Source of the DNA: Pseudomonadota bacterium
GTDB taxonomy: Bacteria > Desulfobacterota > BSN033 > WVXP01 > G020346125
DNA: 5,547 nucleotides
Direction of reading: 5' to 3'
NCBI GenBank assembly: GCA_030608745.1
Contig: JAUWDQ010000177.1
Span: 1 to 5,547 of the forward strand
The first letter of the stretch is position 1. Each line of letters begins with the position of its first letter. The notes beneath the pieces are model-generated. The model had not been told where the DNA came from. It ran no database searches and saw nothing but the letters and a program-made list of their open reading frames with translations. This document shows, in pieces, positions 1-5,547 of the stretch. Both the position numbers and the translations under genes were made by a program.

Positions 1-933
1 AGAGGTGCTCACGAGATAAGCCTTTTCAAGGCCTGGAACGCGTTCCCTCATCGCCTCTATCACGGCAGCCACGTTCCTTCTTTCGTTAATTTCCGCGCGA
101 TTGATGTCCTCGGCTTTGGTGGGGTCCACCTCCGTTGTGCGTGTTATATTGAAGGACATCTCCTCCTTTCTCCAACTAACGCCCGTGAAGGTCAAAGGCG
201 GCTTTCCCTCCCAAAGCTCGGCGTGGCCTGCCACGTGAACAAAACCCTCCTCCCCATCGAGAAGCGGCCCCCGAGTCAGGCGAATGTGCCAGTCCCAAAG
301 TCCTTTGATTGCCCCCTCGGCCTTGAGGCACTCCACCATCCGGTCAACATCAACGTTTGCCACCCGAATGATGTGCGTGACGTTCTGCATATTTCCACGT
401 CCTCGCATTTCCGTTGGAAAACCCGCCAGCCAGGTAAGCATCGCATCGCCGGTGGCGTCGACAAAGACATTTGCCCCCACCTCTTGCCTACCCTCCGGAG
501 TCATTGTCTCTATTGATAATACTCTGTTCCCTTCAAGTTGAGCCGAAATCAACACTGACTGGAACATCAGCTCTGCACCAGCCTCGAGGACCATCTCCTG
601 GGCGACGAACTTCAGGCATTCGGGATCATAGGGAGTCAATGAGAATTCATAATCGAATTCACCGCTTCCCGTCCTCCAGGTCCCTCCACGCACGTGGCCC
701 ACAGACCCACGAAGGGCAACCATGCGGTCCACGATTTCCTGGGGTACGCCACCAACAACTTTGGCACCGTCGCCAGAGAAAAATCCCAAAAAGGGGATGC
801 CGTAAGTCGCCGTCCCCCCCAGAAATCCATCGCGCTCCACGAGCAGCGTGCGTGCCCCTATCCGTGCAGAGGAGATGGCGGCTATAGTCCCTGCCGTACC
901 GCCACCACAAACTACTACATCATATTTCTCCAT
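1..933 (-). CDS. FAD-dependent oxidoreductase, PF12831-like, C-terminus beyond the left edge
   Basis: The frame is open from ATG at 933 to base 1 (311 codons, no stop), so only the N-terminal part is present. A Rossmann FAD-binding motif lies at the N-terminus: hydrophobic strand, then GGGTAG at residues 10-15, with E33 ending the next strand where it would bind the ribose. LGGTAT at 38-43 follows, as is usual in FAD_oxidored flavoproteins. DATGDA at 159-164 matches the second conserved nucleotide-contact motif. Residues 274-303 resemble the family's segment with a PGLE/PGF-type turn. AGGAGG at 940-945, 6 bases before the ATG, supports the start. It follows dctM by 66 bases with no visible terminator, so it is probably the last visible gene of the TRAP operon. 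An oxidation role on the imported solute or a product is inference; the substrate is unknown. It could equally be annotated as a generic fumarate reductase/succinate dehydrogenase-like flavoprotein, but the motifs fit FAD_oxidored better. Confidence 0.9.
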   Translation of the reverse strand, partial: MEKYDVVVCGGGTAGTIAAISSARIGARTLLVERDGFLGGTATYGIPFLGFFSGDGAKVVGGVPQEIVDRMVALRGSVGHVRGGTWRTGSGEFDYEFSLTPYDPECLKFVAQEMVLEAGAELMFQSVLISAQLEGNRVLSIETMTPEGRQEVGANVFVDATGDAMLTWLAGFPTEMRGRGNMQNVTHIIRVANVDVDRMVECLKAEGAIKGLWDWHIRLTRGPLLDGEEGFVHVAGHAELWEGKPPLTFTGVSWRKEEMSFNITRTTEVDPTKAEDINRAEINERRNVAAVIEAMRERVPGLEKAYLVSTS

Positions 934-939
934 GTCTTT

Positions 940-945
940 CCTCCT
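940..945 (-). promoter_or_regulatory. Strong Shine-Dalgarno for the FAD oxidoreductase
   Basis: Perfect AGGAGG on the minus strand, 6 bases from the ATG at 933. It fixes the start of a gene that has no stop within the window. Confidence 0.8.
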
Positions 946-999
946 CTAGTGTTTCAGATCTTGATTGAAAATCGCCATCCTGTGCCCCCGACCCCTCGT

Positions 1000-2286
1000 T
1001 CATTCCGCGTAACCGAGAAGCCTGGGAATAAGAAGTACGAGGTCCGGTGTGAATGCAAGAAGAAAGAGGACAACGATCATGGGGATCAAATAGATCAGCA
1101 CCGCTCTGACAAGCCTTTCAAAGGATATGGAAGCCACATCGGCCACGATGTACAGGGAAGTGCCTATGGGAGGTGTGATGAGGCCGATCATCAGCGCAAA
1201 TACGGTTACAAGGCCTAGATGGACAAGATCGATGTTCAAAGTCAAGGCGATCGAGACGAGAATCGGGGTTACAATGATGAGGTTGGCGGATGCGCTCTCC
1301 ACGGTCCCTATTAAAAGGAGCCCGATGCAAATGAAGACTAATATCGCGCTTTTATTGTTCGTGAACTGAAACATGACCTCCGTCAGGATCTCGGGAACAC
1401 GCTCCACAGTGATCAGCCAGGCAAAGGATTTTGCAGTGGCCAGAAGAAACATGACAACCGCTGTCGAACGTACCGTGTTCGTCAATGCCCGGACTATCTT
1501 CTCCCTGCTAAGCCCTCGATACATAAGGCCCAGAAGCGTGGTATAAAGAACCGCAAGTACCCCTGCCTCCGTGGGCGTCACCACACCAATCAGGATTCCT
1601 CCGAGGATGATAATGGGTGCCAAGAGCGAAAAAGAGGCCCTCCGGAACGATCGCCAAATTTCACCCAGTTGTTGTCTTGGCCTTGTAGGGCAGTGCTCCA
1701 TGCCCGTTACGGCCATGATATAGATAGTGACCATCAAAGCCAGTCCCATGAGGATTCCAGGAATGATGCCAGCCATGAAGAGGTCTACCACGGATACCTC
1801 GGCGATAGCACCAAAGATGACAAGGTGAATACTTGGAGGGATGATGGGTCCAATAGTGGACGATACGGCAGTGATGGCGGCTGCAAAGGGGATGTTGTAA
1901 CCCTCCTTGCGCATGGCTTCGATCTCGATTCTGCCCAAGCCCGCTGCATCGGCACTGGCAGACCCGGATATTCCCGCAAAGATCATGCTCGCCAATACGT
2001 TCACGTGGCCGAGGCCTCCGCGGATGTGTCCTATTAACGACATGGCGAAGTTGAAGATGCGCTCGGTGATCCCTGACACATTCATGATTTCGCCGGCGAG
2101 AATGTAAAACGGGACAGCCAGGAGGGTGAAGCTCTCAGCCCCCCCCATTAAATTCTGGGGGATCATCGTCAGAGGAAGACTCTTTGCCCACAGGGTGAGT
2201 ATGGAAGAGATGAGAAGAGCGAAGGAGATAGGGCATTGAATGACGATAAGCGAGAAAAACGAGATGAGAAGAACAGCTAAACCCAT
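1000..2286 (-). CDS. dctM: TRAP transporter large permease subunit, DctM type
   Basis: The 428-residue length is normal for DctM. This inner-membrane subunit forms the ion-coupled transport channel of TRAP transporters. The protein is hydrophobic almost throughout, with about a dozen likely membrane segments. Family landmarks are visible: FYILAGEIM near 60-68, GSASADAAGLG at 108-118, IGPIIPPS at 145-152, TPTEAG at 237-242 and the near-C-terminal LITPPIG at 369-375. The ATG lies only 3 bases after the dctQ stop, with a purine-rich GAGGG/AAGGG stretch upstream inside the end of dctQ, so translation is probably coupled to dctQ. Substrate specificity resides mainly in DctP, so nothing about the solute can be inferred here. 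Nothing appears truncated or shifted. Confidence 0.96.
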   Translation of the reverse strand: MGLAVLLISFFSLIVIQCPISFALLISSILTLWAKSLPLTMIPQNLMGGAESFTLLAVPFYILAGEIMNVSGITERIFNFAMSLIGHIRGGLGHVNVLASMIFAGISGSASADAAGLGRIEIEAMRKEGYNIPFAAAITAVSSTIGPIIPPSIHLVIFGAIAEVSVVDLFMAGIIPGILMGLALMVTIYIMAVTGMEHCPTRPRQQLGEIWRSFRRASFSLLAPIIILGGILIGVVTPTEAGVLAVLYTTLLGLMYRGLSREKIVRALTNTVRSTAVVMFLLATAKSFAWLITVERVPEILTEVMFQFTNNKSAILVFICIGLLLIGTVESASANLIIVTPILVSIALTLNIDLVHLGLVTVFALMIGLITPPIGTSLYIVADVASISFERLVRAVLIYLIPMIVVLFLLAFTPDLVLLIPRLLGYAE

Positions 2287-2289
2287 GCG

Positions 2290-2796
2290 TCAACCCTTAT
2301 CCCTCTCGAAAGCTGTGCCGATCTCATCGATCAGGTGGCGAATCGTTGTGAGGAACATGAGGATTCCGGTAATGACTATTGGCGAAGAAAGGGCACTTCG
2401 CGGAATCCCCAGAGCCACGATATCCTGGTACCACTGAACCCCCACGAGGCGAATGGCTTGAATCACGGTGATAACCAGGGCCGCAGCGATAATTATGTAA
2501 ACGAACGAAAGTGCGCCCTTCTTAAAGCCTATGGGGAACCGATTTACTATGAACTCGATGGCGATGTGGCCTTTCTGTTTGTAGATGGCGCTGGCACTGA
2601 AGAAAGTCATCCACACCAGCATCAATGTGGCCATGTTCATCCCTGCAATCAGGGGACTCTTCAGGATGTAGCGCAGAAAGACGCTCAACCCGACGACGAA
2701 TACCATGAGAACGAGCAGGACGCAACAAAACCCCATCTCAACTTTCCCGATGAATTCGTCCAGTTGGTCAAGTCTTTTACGATTTAACATTTTCAT
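2290..2796 (-). CDS. dctQ: TRAP transporter small permease subunit, DctQ type
   Basis: The protein has 168 residues from the ATG chosen here, typical for DctQ, the four-helix partner of DctM. Likely membrane segments are at about 24-44, 55-72, 95-118 and 136-155. Typical features are FLRYIL (40-45, a conserved arginine after helix 1), the helix-2 W62 region, KQKGHIAIEF (73-82) and ALGIPRSAL (128-136). The open frame extends to a TTG at 2856, but those 20 extra codons run through a perfect hairpin and look like an untranslated leader (S, P, G, K and R rich). ATG 2796 (or ATG 2790, two codons on) is therefore preferred. No strong Shine-Dalgarno precedes either ATG, which suggests modest translation. 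It lies 69 bases after dctP and 3 bases before dctM. Confidence 0.92.
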   Translation of the reverse strand: MKMLNRKRLDQLDEFIGKVEMGFCCVLLVLMVFVVGLSVFLRYILKSPLIAGMNMATLMLVWMTFFSASAIYKQKGHIAIEFIVNRFPIGFKKGALSFVYIIIAAALVITVIQAIRLVGVQWYQDIVALGIPRSALSSPIVITGILMFLTTIRHLIDEIGTAFERDKG

Positions 2797-2822
2797 TGAA
2801 GGCCGTTTTGAAGAAGGATCCC

Positions 2823-2849
2823 CGGGAGCCAGTTTATTTCTGGCTCCCG
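2823..2849 (-). repeat. Perfect 10-bp stem-loop between dctP and dctQ
   Basis: The arms 2823-2832 and 2840-2849 (CGGGAGCCAG / CTGGCTCCCG) are exactly complementary around a 7-base A/T loop. The structure starts 17 bases after the dctP stop. No T-run follows on the minus strand, so it is not a standard intrinsic terminator. In binding-protein-dependent transport operons, a hairpin in this position is known to protect the upstream binding-protein mRNA from 3' decay and to reduce expression of the permease genes. That role here is inference. Confidence 0.75.
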
Positions 2850-2865
2850 AGGGCAAACGTCAGGT

Positions 2866-3858
2866 TTACTGCGATTCGAGTATTTGCTTGAAGAGGCCCT
2901 TTTTCCACATTCCCTCGGCCTCAAACCGTTCCGCCACTTTCATCGCTTCTCGAGCAAACGGCCCCGTATCTATTTCGATGAACTTGACTCCAGCCTTCTC
3001 CATTTTCACTTTGTCCTTTTCAAACATATCCACAACCAGTTTGGTGTAGTGGTCTCCGGCTTCCTTTCCCGCTTTGAGGAGTATTTTCTTGTGGCTTTCC
3101 GGGAGCTCTTGGTATTTCTTCTCATTGGTCAGGAGATCGAAGGGGGCCACCAGGTGGTTGGTCATGCCGATGTAGCTCGCTGCCTGGTAGAACTTCATTC
3201 CATATACAGAGCCAAGGGGAGAATCCATGCCATCCACCACTCCCTTCTTCAGGGCGAGGAAGGCCTCCGCCCAGGGGATAGTCGTGGGTTTTGCTCCCAG
3301 GGCTTTCCAGGTCTCGAAATACGTCTTTAGACTGGGCATCCTCATCTTCATTCCTTGCAGGTCATCGAGGGTTCTGACAGGTCGCTTGCTAACAAGGACC
3401 TTAGGCAGACGGTACCAGTTATCGGCAATGATGCGGACCTTACGTTCCTTGATCAAACGTCCCTTCATGTCTTGATAAATGCTTCCTTTTTGAAAACCCT
3501 TGACAGCCTCCAGGTCTTTGAACAGGAACGGCATCGCCAGAATGGCGAAGTCCTTTACCAGGTGCTGATTCCAGTCCATGACGTTTCCGAACATCTCGAT
3601 TGAGCCCATCATGAGGTTTTCGACCAAGGCCACGGCATTTTTCCCCAACTGACCTGCTGGGTACACATGGATGATGAAATTTCCACCACTTTCCTTTTTA
3701 ACTAGGTCGGCAAAATAATTGAGTCCTTTTGTCTCAGGCGTGGTCACCGCGTGGACGCCGGCCAACTTCCAGGTTATCTTCTGTGCGCCAGTAGCGGTGC
3801 TGAGGAAGCAGAAAATAAGCGTAAAAATGCAAAGTAACGATAAACTCTTCTTTAACAT
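2866..3858 (-). CDS. dctP: TRAP transporter periplasmic solute-binding protein, DctP type
   Basis: The 330-residue length is normal for this family. The N-terminus is a Sec signal peptide: KK at 3-4, a hydrophobic core at about 6-19, and likely cleavage near TATGA (21-25) before QKITWK. There is no lipobox, so the protein should be soluble in the periplasm. Family features are the early VKKESGGN segment (53-60), YPAGQLGKN (66-74), MPFLF (109-113), MKMRMP with R173 (the position usually pairing with a substrate carboxylate), the ALKKGVVDGMDSP region (202-214) and GMTNH (231-235). The conserved arginine favours a carboxylate-bearing ligand, but the exact solute cannot be named. GGGAGG at 3866-3871, 7 bases before the ATG, is a strong ribosome site. 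The gene lies 84 bases after iclR and is followed by a hairpin before dctQ, consistent with higher expression than the permease. Confidence 0.96.
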   Translation of the reverse strand: MLKKSLSLLCIFTLIFCFLSTATGAQKITWKLAGVHAVTTPETKGLNYFADLVKKESGGNFIIHVYPAGQLGKNAVALVENLMMGSIEMFGNVMDWNQHLVKDFAILAMPFLFKDLEAVKGFQKGSIYQDMKGRLIKERKVRIIADNWYRLPKVLVSKRPVRTLDDLQGMKMRMPSLKTYFETWKALGAKPTTIPWAEAFLALKKGVVDGMDSPLGSVYGMKFYQAASYIGMTNHLVAPFDLLTNEKKYQELPESHKKILLKAGKEAGDHYTKLVVDMFEKDKVKMEKAGVKFIEIDTGPFAREAMKVAERFEAEGMWKKGLFKQILESQ

Positions 3859-3865
3859 GATCGTA

Positions 3866-3871
3866 CCTCCC
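3866..3871 (-). promoter_or_regulatory. Strong Shine-Dalgarno for dctP
   Basis: GGGAGG on the minus strand, 7 bases from the ATG at 3858. It is clearly stronger than anything ahead of dctQ, in keeping with the excess of binding protein over permease that such transporters need. Confidence 0.75.
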
Positions 3872-3942
3872 TTCTTTGGGTTATCATTTAGTGATCTTAT
3901 CCCTTAAACTTCTTAAAGCCTTCTTATCACACCCCCTTTCTT

Positions 3943-4695
3943 TTAGACTACGGCCTCTGGCAGCAGGGCGCTGATCTTTTCGGAGGTCCGCAACCCTTCC
4001 TTGATAAACATCTTCCTTGTTTTTTTCGTCAACCGATTGACCGTGCTCTGGATCGAAAGACAGGCCACACCGTCTCCTCTTCCCGTGAAGATAGGGAAGG
4101 CCAAGGCGGCTGCATCCTTGCCATATTCCTCTCGACTTTCCGCGTATCCACTTCTTCTCACGTTTTCCAGCTCTATCATAAACTTCTCTTTATCGGTCAT
4201 TGTGTTTGGCGTAAATCGTGGGAGGCCGTGTCTTTTGATGATCACATCGATTTCCGTCCTGGGTAAATAGGCCATGAGGACCTTTCCTGCTGCACTGCAA
4301 TGAAGAGGTAGGGCCTTACCAATGGGAACGAATTGGCGAACGAAATAGCGGCTTTCAACAAGCGCTATGCATACCCTCCTCCCCTCGACGAGAATGTTCA
4401 ATGCCACATCTTCCTCGCAGGTTTTGGACAATTCCTGCATGATAGGGAGCGAGAAATCTCTCAGATCGTGATTGGATCGAATCCTTCCCGCAAGTTCGAG
4501 CGGTTTAAACCCCAGGGAGTATTTTTTCGCCTTGGGGTCGTAGATGATGTAACCTTCTTCTCTCAAGGTGGAAAGGAGGGCATGGATGGTACTCTTGGGC
4601 ATGGAAAGTTTGGAAGCAATTTCGGTTACGCCCTGGCTTTGGACATACCGCGTGAAGCTATCTAGTATTGCCAAAGCTTTTTTAACGGTCTTCAA
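3943..4695 (-). CDS. IclR-family transcriptional regulator
   Basis: The 250-residue length is typical of IclR proteins. The N-terminal winged helix-turn-helix spans about 1-65: VKKALAILDSF, then VTEIASKLSMPKSTIHAL (23-40) as the HTH, and the wing DPKAKKYSLG (53-62). The C-terminal ligand-binding domain shows LPLHCSAAGKVLMAYL (129-144) and the family signature around GYAESREEYGKDAAALAFPI (183-202). The start is TTG at 4695: no in-frame ATG lies between it and the upstream stop, the HTH begins at once, and GGAG sits 7 bases upstream. It is encoded directly ahead of the TRAP genes on the same strand, so it is the likely local regulator, sensing the transported solute or a metabolite. Whether it activates or represses cannot be read. 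An inverted repeat over its own promoter suggests self-control. Confidence 0.95.
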   Translation of the reverse strand: MKTVKKALAILDSFTRYVQSQGVTEIASKLSMPKSTIHALLSTLREEGYIIYDPKAKKYSLGFKPLELAGRIRSNHDLRDFSLPIMQELSKTCEEDVALNILVEGRRVCIALVESRYFVRQFVPIGKALPLHCSAAGKVLMAYLPRTEIDVIIKRHGLPRFTPNTMTDKEKFMIELENVRRSGYAESREEYGKDAAALAFPIFTGRGDGVACLSIQSTVNRLTKKTRKMFIKEGLRTSEKISALLPEAVV

Positions 4696-4706
4696 GAGGA
4701 AGCTCC

Positions 4707-4710
4707 AGAT
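4707..4710 (-). promoter_or_regulatory. Shine-Dalgarno supporting the TTG start of iclR
   Basis: GGAG on the minus strand within TGGAGCTTCC lies about 7-8 bases before TTG 4695. It supports this non-ATG start. The in-frame upstream extension contains no ATG, GTG or TTG candidate before a TAG stop. Confidence 0.6.
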
Positions 4711-4741
4711 TTTTGTGGTACCCGATTTCGTTCGGTTTATT

Positions 4742-4762
4742 GGAAATATATTCGACTATTCC
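4742..4762. promoter_or_regulatory. Candidate operator: GGAA...TTCC inverted repeat at the iclR promoter
   Basis: GGAA at 4742-4745 and TTCC at 4759-4762 flank an AT-rich centre, directly at the predicted transcription start. A further GGAA at 4773-4776, within the promoter spacer, forms a second TTCC-N10-GGAA pair. The bases from 4741 partly match the TGGAAATNATTTCCA box recalled for E. coli IclR. Protein binding at or below the -10 would block transcription, so autoregulation is plausible. The arms are short and the evidence is only positional. Confidence 0.35.
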
Positions 4763-4763
4763 G

Positions 4764-4792
4764 AAAATACCAGGAAATTGCAGACATGTCAA
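4764..4792 (-). promoter_or_regulatory. Candidate sigma70 promoter for iclR and the TRAP operon
   Basis: On the minus strand, TTGACA (4792-4787) is followed by exactly 17 bases and then TATTTT (4769-4764). This is a consensus -35, ideal spacing and a good -10. A start near 4757 would leave a leader of about 60 bases before the TTG of iclR. No comparable promoter is clear in the 84-base iclR-dctP gap, so this one may serve the whole set. The perfect palindrome GACATGTC (4783-4790) overlaps the -35. Confidence 0.7.
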
Positions 4793-5123
4793 GGAAAAAA
4801 TCACGAAGCGTAGAAAAAATGGGGGACATACTATATTCCCCCTGTCAAGGGAAAAATGAATATTTAAGAAATATCAATAATTACAATATGATAGATAACA
4901 TCCATTTTCCTGAACACACGTATCCATGAAGAATCCCTCCACGGACCCTTGCTAGTTTGTTTCGGCAAGTTTCTCACTGGGGTGGATTCCGTTTCTCAGA
5001 AATTGAGGGGACGTAGTTAAGTTGTTGAAAAGGATTCTGCTCTGTGAGCGTAAAGATGATATAGACAGGGGATGGCGTTGAAGAGTATCATTTTAGAAGA
5101 CTACGGGGTTGTCAAAGGAAAAA
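4787..5123. repeat. Three copies of a 14-base motif, TGTCAARGRAAAAA
   Basis: Copies lie at 4787-4800 (TGTCAAGGAAAAAA), 4843-4856 (TGTCAAGGGAAAAA) and 5110-5123 (TGTCAAAGGAAAAA), all in the same orientation and differing only at one or two purine positions. On the minus strand each reads as a T-run, then YC/CC, then TTGACA. Only the first is followed by a good -10 at the right spacing. They could be promoter-like remnants, regulator sites or coincidence in AT-rich DNA. Confidence 0.4.
4813..4842 (-). terminator. Intrinsic-terminator-like hairpin upstream of the iclR promoter
   Basis: On the minus strand, GGGGGA (4842-4837) can pair with TCCCCC (4826-4821). The inner ATA/TAT extends the stem past one bulged G. 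Six T residues follow at 4819-4814. This would stop minus-strand transcription arriving from the right before it reaches the iclR promoter. On the plus strand the same hairpin is not followed by a T-run. Confidence 0.5.
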
Positions 5124-5483
5124 GGAGGCGTGGGTTCTGAAGCAACTTATGATTGGCTCTTTGTCTTTGGGGATGTGATGTCCATTTTGATATTTCCCCT
5201 TTTCAAGGTCGGCCAACCGGAAGAGGACCCCACAGCTTACTGGCAAGCCTTTCTGTTTCCTGCAAAAACCTGTTCCACCCACACGAGGATCTCCTATGCG
5301 TCCTTCTTCCCGAAATACCTCAATCTCAGAAGGATGGTGCCCCAGAAATTCCCTTGTAAGGGACGAAGTCACAATTTGAACCCATCGTCAAGCCAGCAGT
5401 CTCTATCCACGCGTTAGTGTTTCTCATAACCCTAACAAGGATTCCCTCAAGCACAACTCCCATGTCTTGTCATGCCGATTTCT

Positions 5484-5512
5484 TTGACACAAAAGCGACT
5501 TCATCCTATATT
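5484..5512 (+). promoter_or_regulatory. Consensus sigma70 promoter for a divergent gene beyond the right edge
   Basis: TTGACA (5484-5489), exactly 17 bases, then TATATT (5507-5512): a near-perfect housekeeping promoter pointing right. The start would be near 5519. The last six bases, AAAGGA (5542-5547), look like a Shine-Dalgarno, so a plus-strand gene probably starts a few bases outside the window. Its identity is unknown. Confidence 0.7.
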
Positions 5513-5547
5513 GTTCTCAGTAGAAAAAGATTTATAATAGTAAAGGA

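Larger units (their letters stand above)
4696..5547. other. Long intergenic region without a convincing gene
   Basis: About 790 bases separate iclR from the rightward promoter at 5484. The left part (4741-4915) is AT-rich and holds the iclR promoter, the operator candidate, the terminator-like hairpin and a small perfect inverted repeat, ATATTT-AAG-AAATAT (4860-4874). The part at 4920-5480 shows no tRNA, no insertion-sequence end pair and no CRISPR pattern that I can recognise. It contains a minus-strand open frame at 5372-5112 (86 codons from GTG), with no recognised motif and no good ribosome site. It may be a decayed gene, an untranslated leader or a small RNA region; nothing seen decides this. 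Confidence 0.5.

Noticed and set aside
694..1218. Plus-strand open frame of 174 codons
   Set aside because: It lies antisense across the clear FAD oxidoreductase start and the dctM end, and its composition is low-quality (H, R, P, K rich).
2290..2856. Longer dctQ starting at TTG 2856
   Set aside because: It adds 20 non-DctQ-like residues read through a perfect hairpin only 9 bases from the dctP stop; ATG 2796 gives the normal family length.
3878..3903. Imperfect GGG...CCC palindrome in the iclR-dctP gap, possible operator or hairpin
   Set aside because: Only GGG/CCC and a 4-bp ATCA/TGAT core pair cleanly, with uneven arms and no T-run; it does not resemble the GGAA/TTCC elements at the iclR promoter.
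4949..4972. CTTGC...GCAAG stem followed by TTTCTC on the plus strand, possible terminator
   Set aside because: A 5-bp stem with a 12-base loop and a broken T-run is too weak, and no plus-strand gene ends here.
5112..5372. Minus-strand open frame of 86 codons from GTG
   Set aside because: No recognised domain, no ribosome site, and C/G/H-rich composition unlike the neighbouring genes. The HTH-wing resemblance is too slight to call a gene.
5109..5417. Plus-strand open frame of 102 codons from TTG
   Set aside because: It overlaps the minus-strand frame, and no family features are visible. It is preceded by no good ribosome site.

Overview
The window reads as a bacterial catabolic/transport locus, probably from a Gram-negative, proteobacteria- or Desulfobacterota-like organism. 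The reasons are a complete three-component TRAP transporter with a periplasmic binding protein, an IclR-type regulator and mid-range GC; there is no rRNA or other marker to place it more firmly. All recognisable genes lie on the minus strand, so the locus reads right to left.

Layout in transcription order. (1) About 4814-4696: a candidate sigma70-type promoter (TTGACA, 17-base spacer, TATTTT) with a GGAA...TTCC inverted repeat over the -10 and start region. An intrinsic-terminator-like hairpin lies just upstream. (2) 4695-3943: an IclR-family regulator with a TTG start. (3) 3858-2866: dctP-type solute-binding protein with a signal peptide. (4) 2849-2823: a perfect 10-bp hairpin between dctP and dctQ. 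(5) 2796-2290: dctQ-type small membrane subunit. (6) 2286-1000: dctM-type large membrane subunit, 3 bases after dctQ. (7) 933-1: the N-terminal 311 residues of an FAD-dependent oxidoreductase of the FAD_oxidored (PF12831) type, running off the left edge. It has no stop inside the window.

The genes fit a substrate-responsive uptake-and-oxidation unit. DctP would capture a small organic acid or related solute in the periplasm, DctQM would import it using an ion gradient, and the flavoprotein may act on it or on a product. The IclR protein would sense a ligand and control the set. The substrate cannot be read from the sequence.

The right 850 bases (4696-5547) hold no convincing gene. They contain regulatory signals, three copies of a 14-base motif that carries TTGACA on the minus strand, and a strong plus-strand promoter at 5484-5512 that points off the right edge and ends near a Shine-Dalgarno-like AAAGGA. 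A divergent gene therefore probably begins just beyond the window. Overall this is a fairly ordinary TRAP operon. The points worth a second look are regulatory, not a new protein system.
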